NCBI RefSeq assembly: GCF_041685465.1
Contig: NZ_JAWLFS010000215.1
Span: 1 to 5,224 of the forward strand
DNA from: Rhodosalinus sp041685465
GTDB taxonomy: Bacteria; Pseudomonadota; Alphaproteobacteria; Rhodobacterales; Rhodobacteraceae
Direction: 5' to 3'
Length of the DNA stretch: 5,224 bases
Shown: piece by piece, positions 1 through 5,224 of the stretch
Layout of the letters: each line of letters opens with the position of its first letter
How positions within the stretch are numbered: the stretch's first letter is position 1
Made by a program: the position numbers and the translations under genes
Notes under the pieces: generated by a model
Told to the model about the DNA's origin: nothing
The model's database searches: none
What the model saw: only the letters and a program-made list of their open reading frames with translations

Positions 1-2
1 GG

Positions 3-24
3 CCGGCGGGCCGTGCTCCGCCGG
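3..24. repeat. Short GC-rich inverted repeat (possible stem-loop)
   Basis: The arms CCGGCGG (3-9) and CCGCCGG (18-24) are perfectly complementary over 7 bp around an 8-nt loop. It lies about 100 bp beyond the stop codon of the minus-strand Rid gene, where a transcript end could fall, but no T-run follows in the plus direction and the minus-direction flank is outside the window. In DNA this GC-rich such a repeat can arise by chance. The rest of 1-120 shows no convincing gene; it could be intergenic or the edge of an unrecognised neighbour. Confidence 0.25.
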
Positions 25-120
25 TGCCCCGTCAATGGGTCGAACGGCTGACCGGGAGCGGTTCAGACGGCGGGCACACCGACGTGACGACGAGGCGCCC
101 CATGTCGCCGAGAGCGCACC

Positions 121-525
121 TCAGGACGACGCGCCGCCCGGCAGCGCCGCGAGGGCCTCCACCTCCACCACGAACTCCGGCCGCGTGAAGCCCGCCACGA
201 TCATCAGGGTCGAGGCCGGAACCTGCGCCAGATCGGCGAGCCAGGCGTCGCGCGCGGCCATGTAGCCGGCCATGTGGTGCCGCCCCGTGACATAGGCGTT
301 GAGCCGCAGGACATGCCCGCGCGCCGCGCCCGCCTCGGCGAGGATCGCGTCGAGGTTTGCGAAACAGACGCGCGCCTGTGCCTCAGCGCCCTCGGGCACG
401 CTGCCGTCCGGGGCGAGGCCGAGCTGCCCGCTCGTCACGAGGACGCGCGCGCCGGGGTCCGTGACGACCCCGTGCGCGTAGCGGGCGAAAGGGGGGGCGA
501 TTCCCGCCGGGTCGAGCATCTGCAT
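121..525 (-). CDS. Rid family protein (YjgF/YER057c/UK114) lacking the signature arginine
   Basis: A 134-residue protein, close to the usual 125-135 for the family. These are cytosolic homotrimers whose archetype, RidA, hydrolyses reactive imine/enamine intermediates to ketones plus ammonia. Visible family landmarks are a Tyr at residue 16 (RYAHGV), the TSGQ block at 31-34, and the C-terminal strand EVEALAA at 121-127, whose first Glu aligns with E120 of E. coli RidA. The key difference is at residue 105: E. coli RidA has PARS with catalytic R105, whereas this protein has PAST, so Arg becomes Ser. That matches the Rid subgroups without the arginine (Rid4-Rid7 in the published classification), which lack demonstrated RidA-type deaminase activity, so the product should not be called RidA. 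The start at 525 is chosen because GGAG lies 6 nt upstream; the open frame runs back to 717, but the extra N-terminus resembles nothing in the family. A second ATG two codons later (519) is possible. The gene is divergent from the transporter operon, which suggests a shared pathway but does not prove it. Confidence 0.88.
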   Translation of the reverse strand: MQMLDPAGIAPPFARYAHGVVTDPGARVLVTSGQLGLAPDGSVPEGAEAQARVCFANLDAILAEAGAARGHVLRLNAYVTGRHHMAGYMAARDAWLADLAQVPASTLMIVAGFTRPEFVVEVEALAALPGGASS

Positions 526-531
526 GAGCGT

Positions 532-537
532 CTCCGC
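532..537 (-). promoter_or_regulatory. Ribosome binding site of the Rid gene
   Basis: On the minus strand this reads GCGGAG, 6 nt before the ATG at 523-525. It decides the start: the longer frame beginning at 717 has no comparable support. Confidence 0.6.
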
Positions 538-644
538 GTGTTGCCGGGTCAGGCTGCACCGCAGTCCGGCCAATCGGGAAGTGCGAGCGAGAAGAAAACA
601 GGCATCGATGTGACCATCGCACAGATTTTGGGCGGCGCCACGGG

Positions 645-660
645 ATCGGGGCGGCCCGAT
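645..660. promoter_or_regulatory. Perfect inverted repeat, candidate operator
   Basis: ATCGGG (645-650) and CCCGAT (655-660) form perfect 6-bp arms around a GCGG centre, about 70 bp before the start of the binding-protein gene. Position and symmetry suit a dimeric repressor or activator, or a small hairpin in the operon leader. Complementarity stops immediately outside the arms. No regulator gene is present in the window, so the assignment is inference only. Confidence 0.3.
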
Positions 661-680
661 GCCGGAATTCACCTTTTCAA

Positions 681-712
681 GGTCGGGCCCACTGCTGACG
701 GTCGGCCCGTCC
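681..712 (+). repeat. Imperfect inverted repeat in the operon leader
   Basis: The arms GGTCGGGCC (681-689) and GGCCCGTCC (704-712) pair at 8 of 9 positions, with one T-T mismatch, around a 14-nt loop. It ends 5 nt before the Shine-Dalgarno of the binding-protein gene (718-723), so as RNA it could affect ribosome access; as DNA it could be an operator. The same sequence also contains a near direct repeat, GGTCGGGCCC at 681-690 and GGTCGGCCCG at 700-709. Chance is plausible at this G+C content. Confidence 0.25.
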
Positions 713-717
713 AACAC

Positions 718-723
718 AGGAGG
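718..723 (+). promoter_or_regulatory. Strong ribosome binding site of the binding-protein gene
   Basis: A full AGGAGG lies 5 nt before the ATG at 729. It is the strongest Shine-Dalgarno in the window, as expected for a binding protein made in excess over its membrane partners. Confidence 0.75.
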
Positions 724-728
724 TCGCG

Positions 729-1730
729 ATGGAACTGAAGCGAACAGCAGCCGGCGCCGCGGTGCTCGCGCTCGCGGCCGGGGCGTCCGGCGCGGAGACG
801 CAGAAGGCCGTCTTCGGCACCAACTGGCTCGCGCAGGCCGAGCACGGCGGGTTCTACCAGTCGGTGGCGGACGGCACCTACGAGGCCTGCGGGCTCGAGG
901 TCGAGATCATGCCGGGCGGCCCGCAGGTGAACAACCGCGCGCTGATGCTCGCCGGCAGGATGGATTTCCACATGGGCGGCGACATGCTGCAGGCCTTCAA
1001 CGCGGTCGCCGAGGACATCCCGGTGACGGTGGTCGGCGCCACCTTCCAGAAGCATCCGCAGGTGATCCTCGCCCATCCGGGCAAGGCCGAGACCTTCGAG
1101 GACCTGAAGGACCTGACGCTGCTCATCGGCGACAACGGTTTCACCAGCTACTACCAGTGGATGATCTCGGAATACGGCTTCACCTCCGAGCAGCGCGAAC
1201 CCTACACCTTCAACCCCGCGCCCTTCATCGCGGACGAAAACAAGGGGATGCAGGGCTATCTCTCCTCCGAGCCGTACATGGTCGAGAAGGAGGCCGGGAT
1301 CGAGCCGGAGGTCTTCCTGATCGCCGACGCGGGCTTCACGAGCTACGCCACCACGATCGAGACCATGGCCGAGACGCTCGAGGAGCGTCCCGAGGTGGTC
1401 GAATGCTTCGTCGAGGGCTCGGCCAAGGGCTGGTATACCTACCTCTACGGCGATCCCTCCGCGGCGAACGAGCTGATCCTCGCCGACAACCCGGACATGA
1501 CGCCGGACAAGCTCGCCTACGCCCGCGAGAAGATGAAGGACTGGGGCATCGTGGACAGCGGTCAGGCGCTCGAGGACGGGATCATGGCGATGGACCCCGC
1601 CATGATCGAGGACTTCTACGCCAAGATGGTCGAGGCGGGCGTCGTGGAGGCGGACCTCGACATCGAACAGGCCTACACCACCGAGTTCGTCAACAAGGGC
1701 GTCGGCATGGAGCTCAAGCCCGCGAACTGA
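729..1730 (+). CDS. ABC transporter periplasmic substrate-binding protein, NMT1/THI5 (ThiY/SsuA-like) family
   Basis: A 333-residue periplasmic receptor that should capture the transported compound and deliver it to the permease encoded two genes on. The N-terminus is a Sec signal peptide: charged MELKR, a hydrophobic Ala/Leu-rich stretch at about 6-19, and a likely cleavage after ASGA at residue 22. No lipobox cysteine is seen, so it should be soluble. The mature N-terminus has the NMT1-family pattern: TNWLAQAEHGGFYQ at 31-44, then the helix and strand around YEACGLEVEIMPGG (51-64). In ThiY-like proteins the corresponding region follows a WxxNxxHAG-type motif. Next come a receptor-type segment around DFHMGGDMLQAF (79-90), an early-lobe strand with VVGATFQKHPQVIL (101-114), and the hinge block around GYLSSEPYMVEKE (176-188). 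Homologues bind thiamine pyrimidine precursors, alkanesulfonates, riboflavin or other small heterocycles, so the ligand cannot be read from the family. Association with a cytosine-deaminase-like enzyme points to a pyrimidine-like or other nitrogenous ring. It is the first gene of the operon. Confidence 0.9.
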   Translation: MELKRTAAGAAVLALAAGASGAETQKAVFGTNWLAQAEHGGFYQSVADGTYEACGLEVEIMPGGPQVNNRALMLAGRMDFHMGGDMLQAFNAVAEDIPVTVVGATFQKHPQVILAHPGKAETFEDLKDLTLLIGDNGFTSYYQWMISEYGFTSEQREPYTFNPAPFIADENKGMQGYLSSEPYMVEKEAGIEPEVFLIADAGFTSYATTIETMAETLEERPEVVECFVEGSAKGWYTYLYGDPSAANELILADNPDMTPDKLAYAREKMKDWGIVDSGQALEDGIMAMDPAMIEDFYAKMVEAGVVEADLDIEQAYTTEFVNKGVGMELKPAN

Positions 1731-1738
1731 GATCCTGC

Positions 1739-1762
1739 GCCGGGGCGGTCCGCCGCCCCGGC
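1739..1762 (+). other. Intercistronic stem-loop after the binding-protein gene
   Basis: The arms GCCGGGGCGG (1739-1748) and CCGCCCCGGC (1753-1762) are perfectly complementary over 10 bp, closed by the 4-nt loop TCCG. UCCG belongs to the UNCG tetraloop class, though the closing pair here is G-C rather than the favoured C-G. The stem begins 8 nt after the binding-protein stop codon and ends 6 nt before the next gene's Shine-Dalgarno. No T-run follows, so it is not a classic full terminator. Stable hairpins in this position of ABC operons commonly protect the upstream mRNA 3' end or cause partial termination, giving more binding protein than ATPase and permease. That role is inferred here. Confidence 0.6.
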
Positions 1763-1768
1763 CCGACC

Positions 1769-1773
1769 GGAGG
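1769..1773 (+). promoter_or_regulatory. Ribosome binding site supporting a GTG start
   Basis: GGAGG lies 6 nt before the GTG at 1780-1782. It supports this non-ATG start over the later in-frame ATG at residue 26 of the ATPase. Confidence 0.65.
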
Positions 1774-1779
1774 ACCGCC

Positions 1780-2592
1780 GTGCCGTCCGAACCAGCCCCA
1801 CGCACCGACATCGCCCCGCCGGCCGCCACCGACGTGCGCCCGGAGCTCCTGCGCATGGAAGGCGTGGACAAGATCTTCAACGGCGACGTCGTCGCGTTGA
1901 AGGGCATGTCCCTCGACGTGCGGGAAGGCGATTTCATCTCGCTCCTCGGGCCGTCGGGCTGCGGCAAGTCCACCGCGCTGCGGCTGGTCGCGGGGCTCTC
2001 GCATCCCTCGCGCGGGCGCATCACATGGACCGGCGGGCAGGACGACGGTGACCTCGGCGTGGTCTTTCAGGAGCCGACGCTGATGCCCTGGGCGACCGTG
2101 GCGCAGAACGTCTGGCTGCCGCTGCGCCTGCGCGGGCAGAGCTATACCGCCGTCAAGGACGAGGTGCTCGACGCGCTGCGCCTCGTCGGGCTGGAAAAGT
2201 TCCAGACCGCCTATCCCCGCGAGCTGTCGGGCGGCATGAAGATGCGCGCCTCGATCGCGCGGGCGCTGGTGACGCGGCCGCGGCTCATCCTGATGGACGA
2301 GCCCTTCGCCGCGCTCGACGAGATCACGCGCTTCCGTCTCAACGACGACCTGCTCGCGCTCCGCGACAAGATCGGCTGCACGGTGGTCTTCGTCACCCAT
2401 TCGGTCTTCGAGAGCGTCTTTCTCTCGGACCGGATCGTGGTGATGGCGGCGCGCCCCGGCCGGGTGATCCGCGAACTCGCGGTGGACGCCCCCTATCCGC
2501 GCACCGACACCTTCCGCACCTCCGCCGACTACGCCGCGTACTGCCGCGACGCCTCGGACGCGCTGCACGCCGCGATGGGAGACGCTGCATGA
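1780..2592 (+). CDS. ABC transporter ATP-binding protein (SsuB/TauB/ThiZ-like)
   Basis: A 270-residue cytoplasmic ATPase that should dimerise and power the importer. All nucleotide-binding motifs are intact: Walker A GPSGCGKST at 57-65, Q-loop Gln97 in VVFQEPTLMPW, signature LSGGM at 149-153, Walker B LILMDEP at 169-175 with catalytic Glu174, D-loop AALD at 177-180, and switch His207 in VTHS. LSGGMKMR in place of the commoner LSGGMRQR is seen in importers of the nitrate/sulfonate/taurine class. The segment after the H-loop (SVFESVFLSDRIVVMAARPG) is also typical of that class. About 25 residues at the N-terminus, rich in Pro and Ala, precede the conserved fold and look like a disordered tail. 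If the ATG at residue 26 were used instead, most of that tail would be lost, but the Shine-Dalgarno favours the GTG. The stop codon overlaps the permease start by 4 bp. Confidence 0.93.
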   Translation: MPSEPAPRTDIAPPAATDVRPELLRMEGVDKIFNGDVVALKGMSLDVREGDFISLLGPSGCGKSTALRLVAGLSHPSRGRITWTGGQDDGDLGVVFQEPTLMPWATVAQNVWLPLRLRGQSYTAVKDEVLDALRLVGLEKFQTAYPRELSGGMKMRASIARALVTRPRLILMDEPFAALDEITRFRLNDDLLALRDKIGCTVVFVTHSVFESVFLSDRIVVMAARPGRVIRELAVDAPYPRTDTFRTSADYAAYCRDASDALHAAMGDAA

Positions 2593-3449
2593 GCCTCGCC
2601 GAACGCGAAGAAATCGCCGATCCGACGATCGACGCCGACGAGCTCGCGCGCCAGCGCGCGCGCCGGCTGGAGCGGATCGGCAAGTGGACGCTGCCGGTGC
2701 TGGTCATGGCGCTCGGACTGCTGCTCTGGGACCGTGTCGTGGTCTGGAACGACATCCCGCACTACACGCTTCCCGGTCCGTGGCTCGTCTTCCGGACGCT
2801 GATCGAGGACTGGGCGATCCTCTTCGACGCGCTTCTCGTGACGCTCCAGATCACGCTTCTCGCGCTCCTCGTCGCGGTTCTGGGCGGCGTGGGACTGGCG
2901 GTGCTCTTCACGCAGAGCCGATGGATGGAGATGTCCTTCTATCCTTACGCCGTGATCCTGCAGGTCACGCCGGTCGTCGCCATCGCGCCGCTCATCTTCA
3001 TCTACGTGGACAACCGCCTCGCGGGGCTTCTGATCTGCGCGTGGCTGGTGGCCTTCTTCCCGGTGCTGTCGAACACGACGCTGGGGCTCAATTCGGCCGA
3101 TCACAACCTGCGCGACCTCTTCCGCATCTACGGCGCGACGCGCTGGCAGCGCCTGCGCTTCCTGCAGCTGCCCTCGGCGCTGCCCTACTTCCTCGGCGGC
3201 CTGCGCATCGCCGGGGGGTTGAGCCTGATCGGCGCCGTGGTCGCGGAATACGTCGCCGGCACGGGCGGCATCGGCTCCGGCCTCGCCTTCCGCATCCTCG
3301 AGGCGGGCTACAGGCTCAACATCCCGCGCATGTTCGCCGCGCTGATCCTGATCGCGCTGACCGGCGTTCTGATCTTCGCCGCGCTCTCGCTCCTCAGCCA
3401 CCTGATGCTGCGCAAGTGGCACGAAAGCGCGATGACGCGGGAGCGCTGA
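2589..3449 (+). CDS. ABC transporter inner-membrane permease (SsuC/TauC/ThiX-like, BPD_transp_1)
   Basis: A 286-residue membrane protein that should form the translocation pore as a homodimer, since only one permease gene is present. A charged cytoplasmic N-tail of about 33 residues is followed by hydrophobic segments at about 34-53, 83-108, 117-138, 143-163, 198-222 and 249-274, i.e. six membrane spans. The cytoplasmic coupling (EAA-type) loop lies at about 174-208. It is recognisable as LRDLFRIYGATRWQRLRF, then the LPSALPYFLGGLRIA continuation, and docks onto the ATPase Q-loop. As in the SsuC/TauC class, the first EAA letters are degenerate while the later Gly and the LP-x-ALP part are kept. 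The block VVAEYVAGTGGIGSGL (217-232) is also typical of this class. The ATG lies inside the end of the ATPase gene (ATGA overlap), with GGGAGA 6 nt upstream, so translation is probably coupled. Confidence 0.93.
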   Translation: MSLAEREEIADPTIDADELARQRARRLERIGKWTLPVLVMALGLLLWDRVVVWNDIPHYTLPGPWLVFRTLIEDWAILFDALLVTLQITLLALLVAVLGGVGLAVLFTQSRWMEMSFYPYAVILQVTPVVAIAPLIFIYVDNRLAGLLICAWLVAFFPVLSNTTLGLNSADHNLRDLFRIYGATRWQRLRFLQLPSALPYFLGGLRIAGGLSLIGAVVAEYVAGTGGIGSGLAFRILEAGYRLNIPRMFAALILIALTGVLIFAALSLLSHLMLRKWHESAMTRER

Positions 3450-4715
3450 ATGGATTTCATGCAGCTTCCCGGGGGGCCGCTCCGGCTCCGCGACGTCACC
3501 GTGCCCGGGTGCCTGGTCGGGCGGGCGGAGGACCTCGTGCGCACCGATATCTCCATCGCCGGGGACCGGATCGTCGCCGAGGGCGGCACGCCGGTCGAGA
3601 TGGGCGGCGCGATGGTCCTGCCGTGTTTCGTCGACATGCACACGCATCTCGACAAGGGCCACATCTGGGACCGCGCGCCCAACCCCGACGGCACCTTCCC
3701 CTCTGCGCTCGCCGCCGTCGCCGCCGACCGCGAGGCGAACTGGAGCGCCGAGGACGTGCGCGCGCGGATGGATTTCGCGCTGCGCTGCGCGCAGGCCCAC
3801 GGCACCCGCGCCATCCGCACGCATCTCGACAGCCTGCCGCCGCAGGACGCGATCACCTGGCCCGTCTTCCGCGAGATGCGCGCCGAGTGGGCGGACCGGA
3901 TCGCGCTGCAGGGCGTCTGCCTCGTGCCCGTGGACAAGGCCGGGCCCGACGGCCCCTTCGCGCGCACCGCCGATATCGTGGCCGACGCGGGCGGCGTGCT
4001 CGGGATGGTCACCTACGCGGTGCCGGACGTCCGCGCGCGGCTGGAAGGGTTCCTCGCCATGGCGCGCGACCGTGGCCTCGCCGTGGACTTTCACGTGGAC
4101 GAGAACGGCGACCCCGGCCCCGGCACGCTGCGCACCATCGCCGAGACGGTGCTCGAGACCGGCTTCGACGCGCCGGTGACGGTGGGTCACTGCTGCTCCC
4201 TCGCCGTGCAGGACGAGGCCTTCGCGCTCGAGACGCTGGACCTGATGGCGAAGGCGGGCATGCATGTCGTCAGCCTTCCCATGTGCAATCTCTACCTGCA
4301 GGACCGGCAGGCCGGGCGCACCCCGCGCTGGCGCGGCATCACGCTCCTGCACGAGATGCGCGCGCGCGGCATCGGCGTGAGCGTCGCCTCCGACAACACG
4401 CGCGACCCGTTCTACGCCTACGGCGACCTCGACATGCTGGAGGTCCTGCGCGAGGCCACGCGCATCGGCCAGCTCGACCACGCCGGCCCCGGCTGGGTCG
4501 AGAGCGTGCTGGGCCACCCGGCGCGCGCCATGGGGATCGAGGCGCCCGCCCTCGCCCCCGGCGCGCCCGCCGATCTCGTGATCTGCCGCGCGCGCACCTG
4601 GATCGAGCTCCTCTCCCGCCCACAGGCCGACCGCATCGTGCTGCGCGGCGGGCGCGCGATCGACCGAACGCTGCCCGATTATTCCGAGCTGGACCACCTG
4701 ACGAGGACCGCATGA
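3450..4715 (+). CDS. Cytosine-deaminase-like metal-dependent amidohydrolase (CodA/AtzC-related), substrate unknown
   Basis: A 421-residue cytosolic enzyme of the amidohydrolase superfamily, about the length of E. coli CodA (427). These enzymes use one metal ion to activate water for hydrolytic deamination or ring C-N cleavage of nitrogen heterocycles. The N-terminal beta part (about 10-58) is followed by the metal motif MHTHLDKG, with His64 and His66. Further landmarks are RTHLDS at 123-128, His215 and Glu218 in FHVDEN (CodA H214/E217), His247 in VGHCC (CodA H246), and Asp315 in ASDNTRDPF (CodA D313). The chemistry should therefore be intact. Residues that contact cytosine in CodA differ: the Gln156 region (PQEG) is PVDKAG, Asp314 is Asn316, and Trp319 is Phe321. 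I therefore do not call it codA; a related pyrimidine, triazine or other heterocycle is likelier. The ATG directly follows the permease TGA, with GGGAG 6 nt upstream. A second ATG at 3459 is possible. Confidence 0.85.
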   Translation: MDFMQLPGGPLRLRDVTVPGCLVGRAEDLVRTDISIAGDRIVAEGGTPVEMGGAMVLPCFVDMHTHLDKGHIWDRAPNPDGTFPSALAAVAADREANWSAEDVRARMDFALRCAQAHGTRAIRTHLDSLPPQDAITWPVFREMRAEWADRIALQGVCLVPVDKAGPDGPFARTADIVADAGGVLGMVTYAVPDVRARLEGFLAMARDRGLAVDFHVDENGDPGPGTLRTIAETVLETGFDAPVTVGHCCSLAVQDEAFALETLDLMAKAGMHVVSLPMCNLYLQDRQAGRTPRWRGITLLHEMRARGIGVSVASDNTRDPFYAYGDLDMLEVLREATRIGQLDHAGPGWVESVLGHPARAMGIEAPALAPGAPADLVICRARTWIELLSRPQADRIVLRGGRAIDRTLPDYSELDHLTRTA

Positions 4716-5224
4716 CACCCAACGTCGCCGCCGCGAAAGCGGCGCTCTCGCATCTCGACATCGAGGAAAGCCCGAGCGCGATCCGCGCCAAGAGCCGGGA
4801 TTTCTTCTGGTATTCGCCCGTCCTGAAAGAGCGGCTCGACCACGTCGAGGCCGATTTCGTCGTCGCCCCCCGCGACGAGGCCGAGGTGATCGAGGTGCTC
4901 AAGACGTGCTACGCCCACGACGTGCCCGTGACGACCCGCGGGGCGGGCACGGGCAACTACGGGCAGGCGATGCCGCTCGCCGGGGGCTGCGTGATGCACC
5001 TGCATCACATGAACCGGGTGAAGGAGGTCCACCCCGGCCGCGTGATCTGCGAGCCGGGAATCCTGCTCAAGGACCTCGACGCGCACTGCCGCGCGCACTC
5101 GGGTCAGGAGATCCGCATGTTCTCCTCCACCTGGGCGACGGCCACCATCGGCGGCTTCGTCGCCGGCGGATCGGGCGGCGTCGGCTCCTGCACCTGGGGC
5201 AGCCTGCGCGACCTCGGCAACATC
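4712..5224 (+). CDS. FAD-binding oxidoreductase, PCMH-type (GlcD/FAD_binding_4 family), N-terminal part
   Basis: The frame is open from the ATG at 4712 to the window edge (171 residues) and has no stop, so the gene is cut by the window, not broken. The part seen is an FAD-binding PCMH fold. It has a strand and helix around VVAPRDEAEVIEVL (50-63), the pyrophosphate-binding loop RGAGTGNYGQAMPL at 76-89, and a second FAD-contacting block at about 143-163 (TATIGGFVAGGSGGVGS, then CTWG). GNYGQ in place of the GLSGG seen in GlcD-like enzymes marks a distinct subgroup usually annotated only as FAD-binding protein. Family members oxidise hydroxy acids, alcohols or amines; the substrate-binding C-terminal domain lies outside the window, so substrate and electron acceptor cannot be told. 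The ATG overlaps the deaminase stop by 4 bp and has GAGGA 4 nt upstream, indicating coupled expression and probably a later step of the same pathway. Confidence 0.85.
   Translation, partial: MTPNVAAAKAALSHLDIEESPSAIRAKSRDFFWYSPVLKERLDHVEADFVVAPRDEAEVIEVLKTCYAHDVPVTTRGAGTGNYGQAMPLAGGCVMHLHHMNRVKEVHPGRVICEPGILLKDLDAHCRAHSGQEIRMFSSTWATATIGGFVAGGSGGVGSCTWGSLRDLGNI

Larger units (their letters stand above)
526..728. promoter_or_regulatory. Divergent intergenic control region between the Rid gene and the transporter operon
   Basis: These 203 bp lie between two divergently transcribed genes and must carry the promoter of the Rid gene; they very probably carry the operon promoter too. I see no clean -35/-10 pair on either strand. 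The least GC-rich patch, about 586-630, is the likeliest place for promoter melting. Inverted repeats here are CGATG-tgac-CATCG (606-619), ATCGGG-gcgg-CCCGAT (645-660), and a longer imperfect pair at 681-689/704-712. Any of these could be an operator for a regulator encoded outside the window; none matches a motif I can name. Confidence 0.5.

Noticed and set aside
32..103. Possible 23-codon minus-strand ORF downstream of the Rid gene
   Set aside because: It is short, has no recognisable motif and no convincing ribosome binding site, and is easily expected by chance.
35..265. Plus-strand 76-codon open frame
   Set aside because: Arg/Ala-rich translation that overlaps the 3' half of the Rid gene in antisense; no domain or ribosome binding site.
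609..623. TGTG-N7-CACA resembling a CRP/FNR-type site
   Set aside because: The spacing is one base short of the TGTGA-N6-TCACA consensus and the second half lacks the T. The match is too weak to name a regulator.
526..717. N-terminal extension of the Rid protein to an ATG at 717
   Set aside because: The extra 64 residues match nothing in the Rid family and would take up nearly the whole divergent intergenic region. The start at 525 has a good Shine-Dalgarno and gives the family length.
1739..1762. Full intrinsic terminator after the binding-protein gene
   Set aside because: The stem is strong but is followed by CCGACCGGAGG instead of a T-run, and the next genes clearly belong to the same system, so complete termination is unlikely.
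659..1900. Plus-strand open frame of 413 codons overlapping the binding-protein gene in another frame
   Set aside because: The translation is Arg/Gly-rich with no domain. The overlapping frame at 729 has a signal peptide, an AGGAGG and NMT1-family motifs.
669..2024. Minus-strand open frame of 451 codons antisense to the binding-protein and ATPase genes
   Set aside because: Same GC-bias shadow effect. There is no recognisable domain, and it crosses the gene boundary and intercistronic stem-loop of the operon.
2529..4718. Very long minus-strand open frame (729 codons) antisense to the permease and deaminase genes
   Set aside because: It lies opposite two genes with clear family motifs. Its translation is a low-complexity mix rich in Arg, Ala, Gly, His and Asp with no domain; GC-rich codon bias removes stops from this antisense frame.
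1..5224. CRISPR array, insertion sequence, tRNA, phage or defence genes
   Set aside because: No spaced direct repeats, transposase motifs, tRNA-like folds or defence-type domains were seen; composition is even across the window with no sign of recent insertion.

Overview
The window is a very GC-rich stretch (roughly 70% G+C by eye). Its genes are tightly packed, with strong third-position G/C bias and overlapping ATGA junctions. Composition and gene content fit an alphaproteobacterium of the Rhodobacteraceae/roseobacter type. That assignment is inference: the window has no rRNA or other marker gene.

Layout. Positions 1-120 hold no convincing gene, only a short GC-rich inverted repeat. A small Rid-family (YjgF/YER057c/UK114) gene lies on the minus strand at 121-525. 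A divergent intergenic region at 526-728 contains several inverted repeats and probably the control signals for both directions. A plus-strand operon then runs from 729 past the right edge. It encodes an NMT1/ThiY-like periplasmic binding protein (729-1730), an ABC ATPase (1780-2592), an ABC inner-membrane permease (2589-3449), a cytosine-deaminase-like metal-dependent amidohydrolase (3450-4715), and the first 171 residues of a PCMH-type FAD-binding oxidoreductase (4712 to beyond 5224). The junctions after the ATPase are a 4-bp overlap, direct abutment (TGA then ATG), and another 4-bp overlap, so translational coupling is very likely. The only gap in the operon (1731-1779) holds a perfect 10-bp stem-loop without a T-run. 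It sits just after the binding-protein gene, where a differential mRNA-stability element would be expected.

How the genes may work together. The three ABC genes make a complete importer of the taurine/nitrate/thiamine-pyrimidine (SsuABC/ThiXYZ-like) class. The next two genes look like the first catabolic steps for the imported compound: hydrolytic deamination or amide cleavage of a small nitrogen heterocycle, and a flavin-dependent oxidation. A Rid protein, from a family that hydrolyses reactive imines/enamines, is divergently transcribed. The coherent reading is an uptake-and-catabolism locus for a nitrogenous (pyrimidine-like) heterocycle. The substrate is not known: the deaminase keeps the metal-site residues of CodA but changes the residues that contact cytosine, and the Rid protein lacks the family's signature arginine. 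The locus is probably a known type of catabolic operon with an unassigned substrate rather than a wholly new kind of system.
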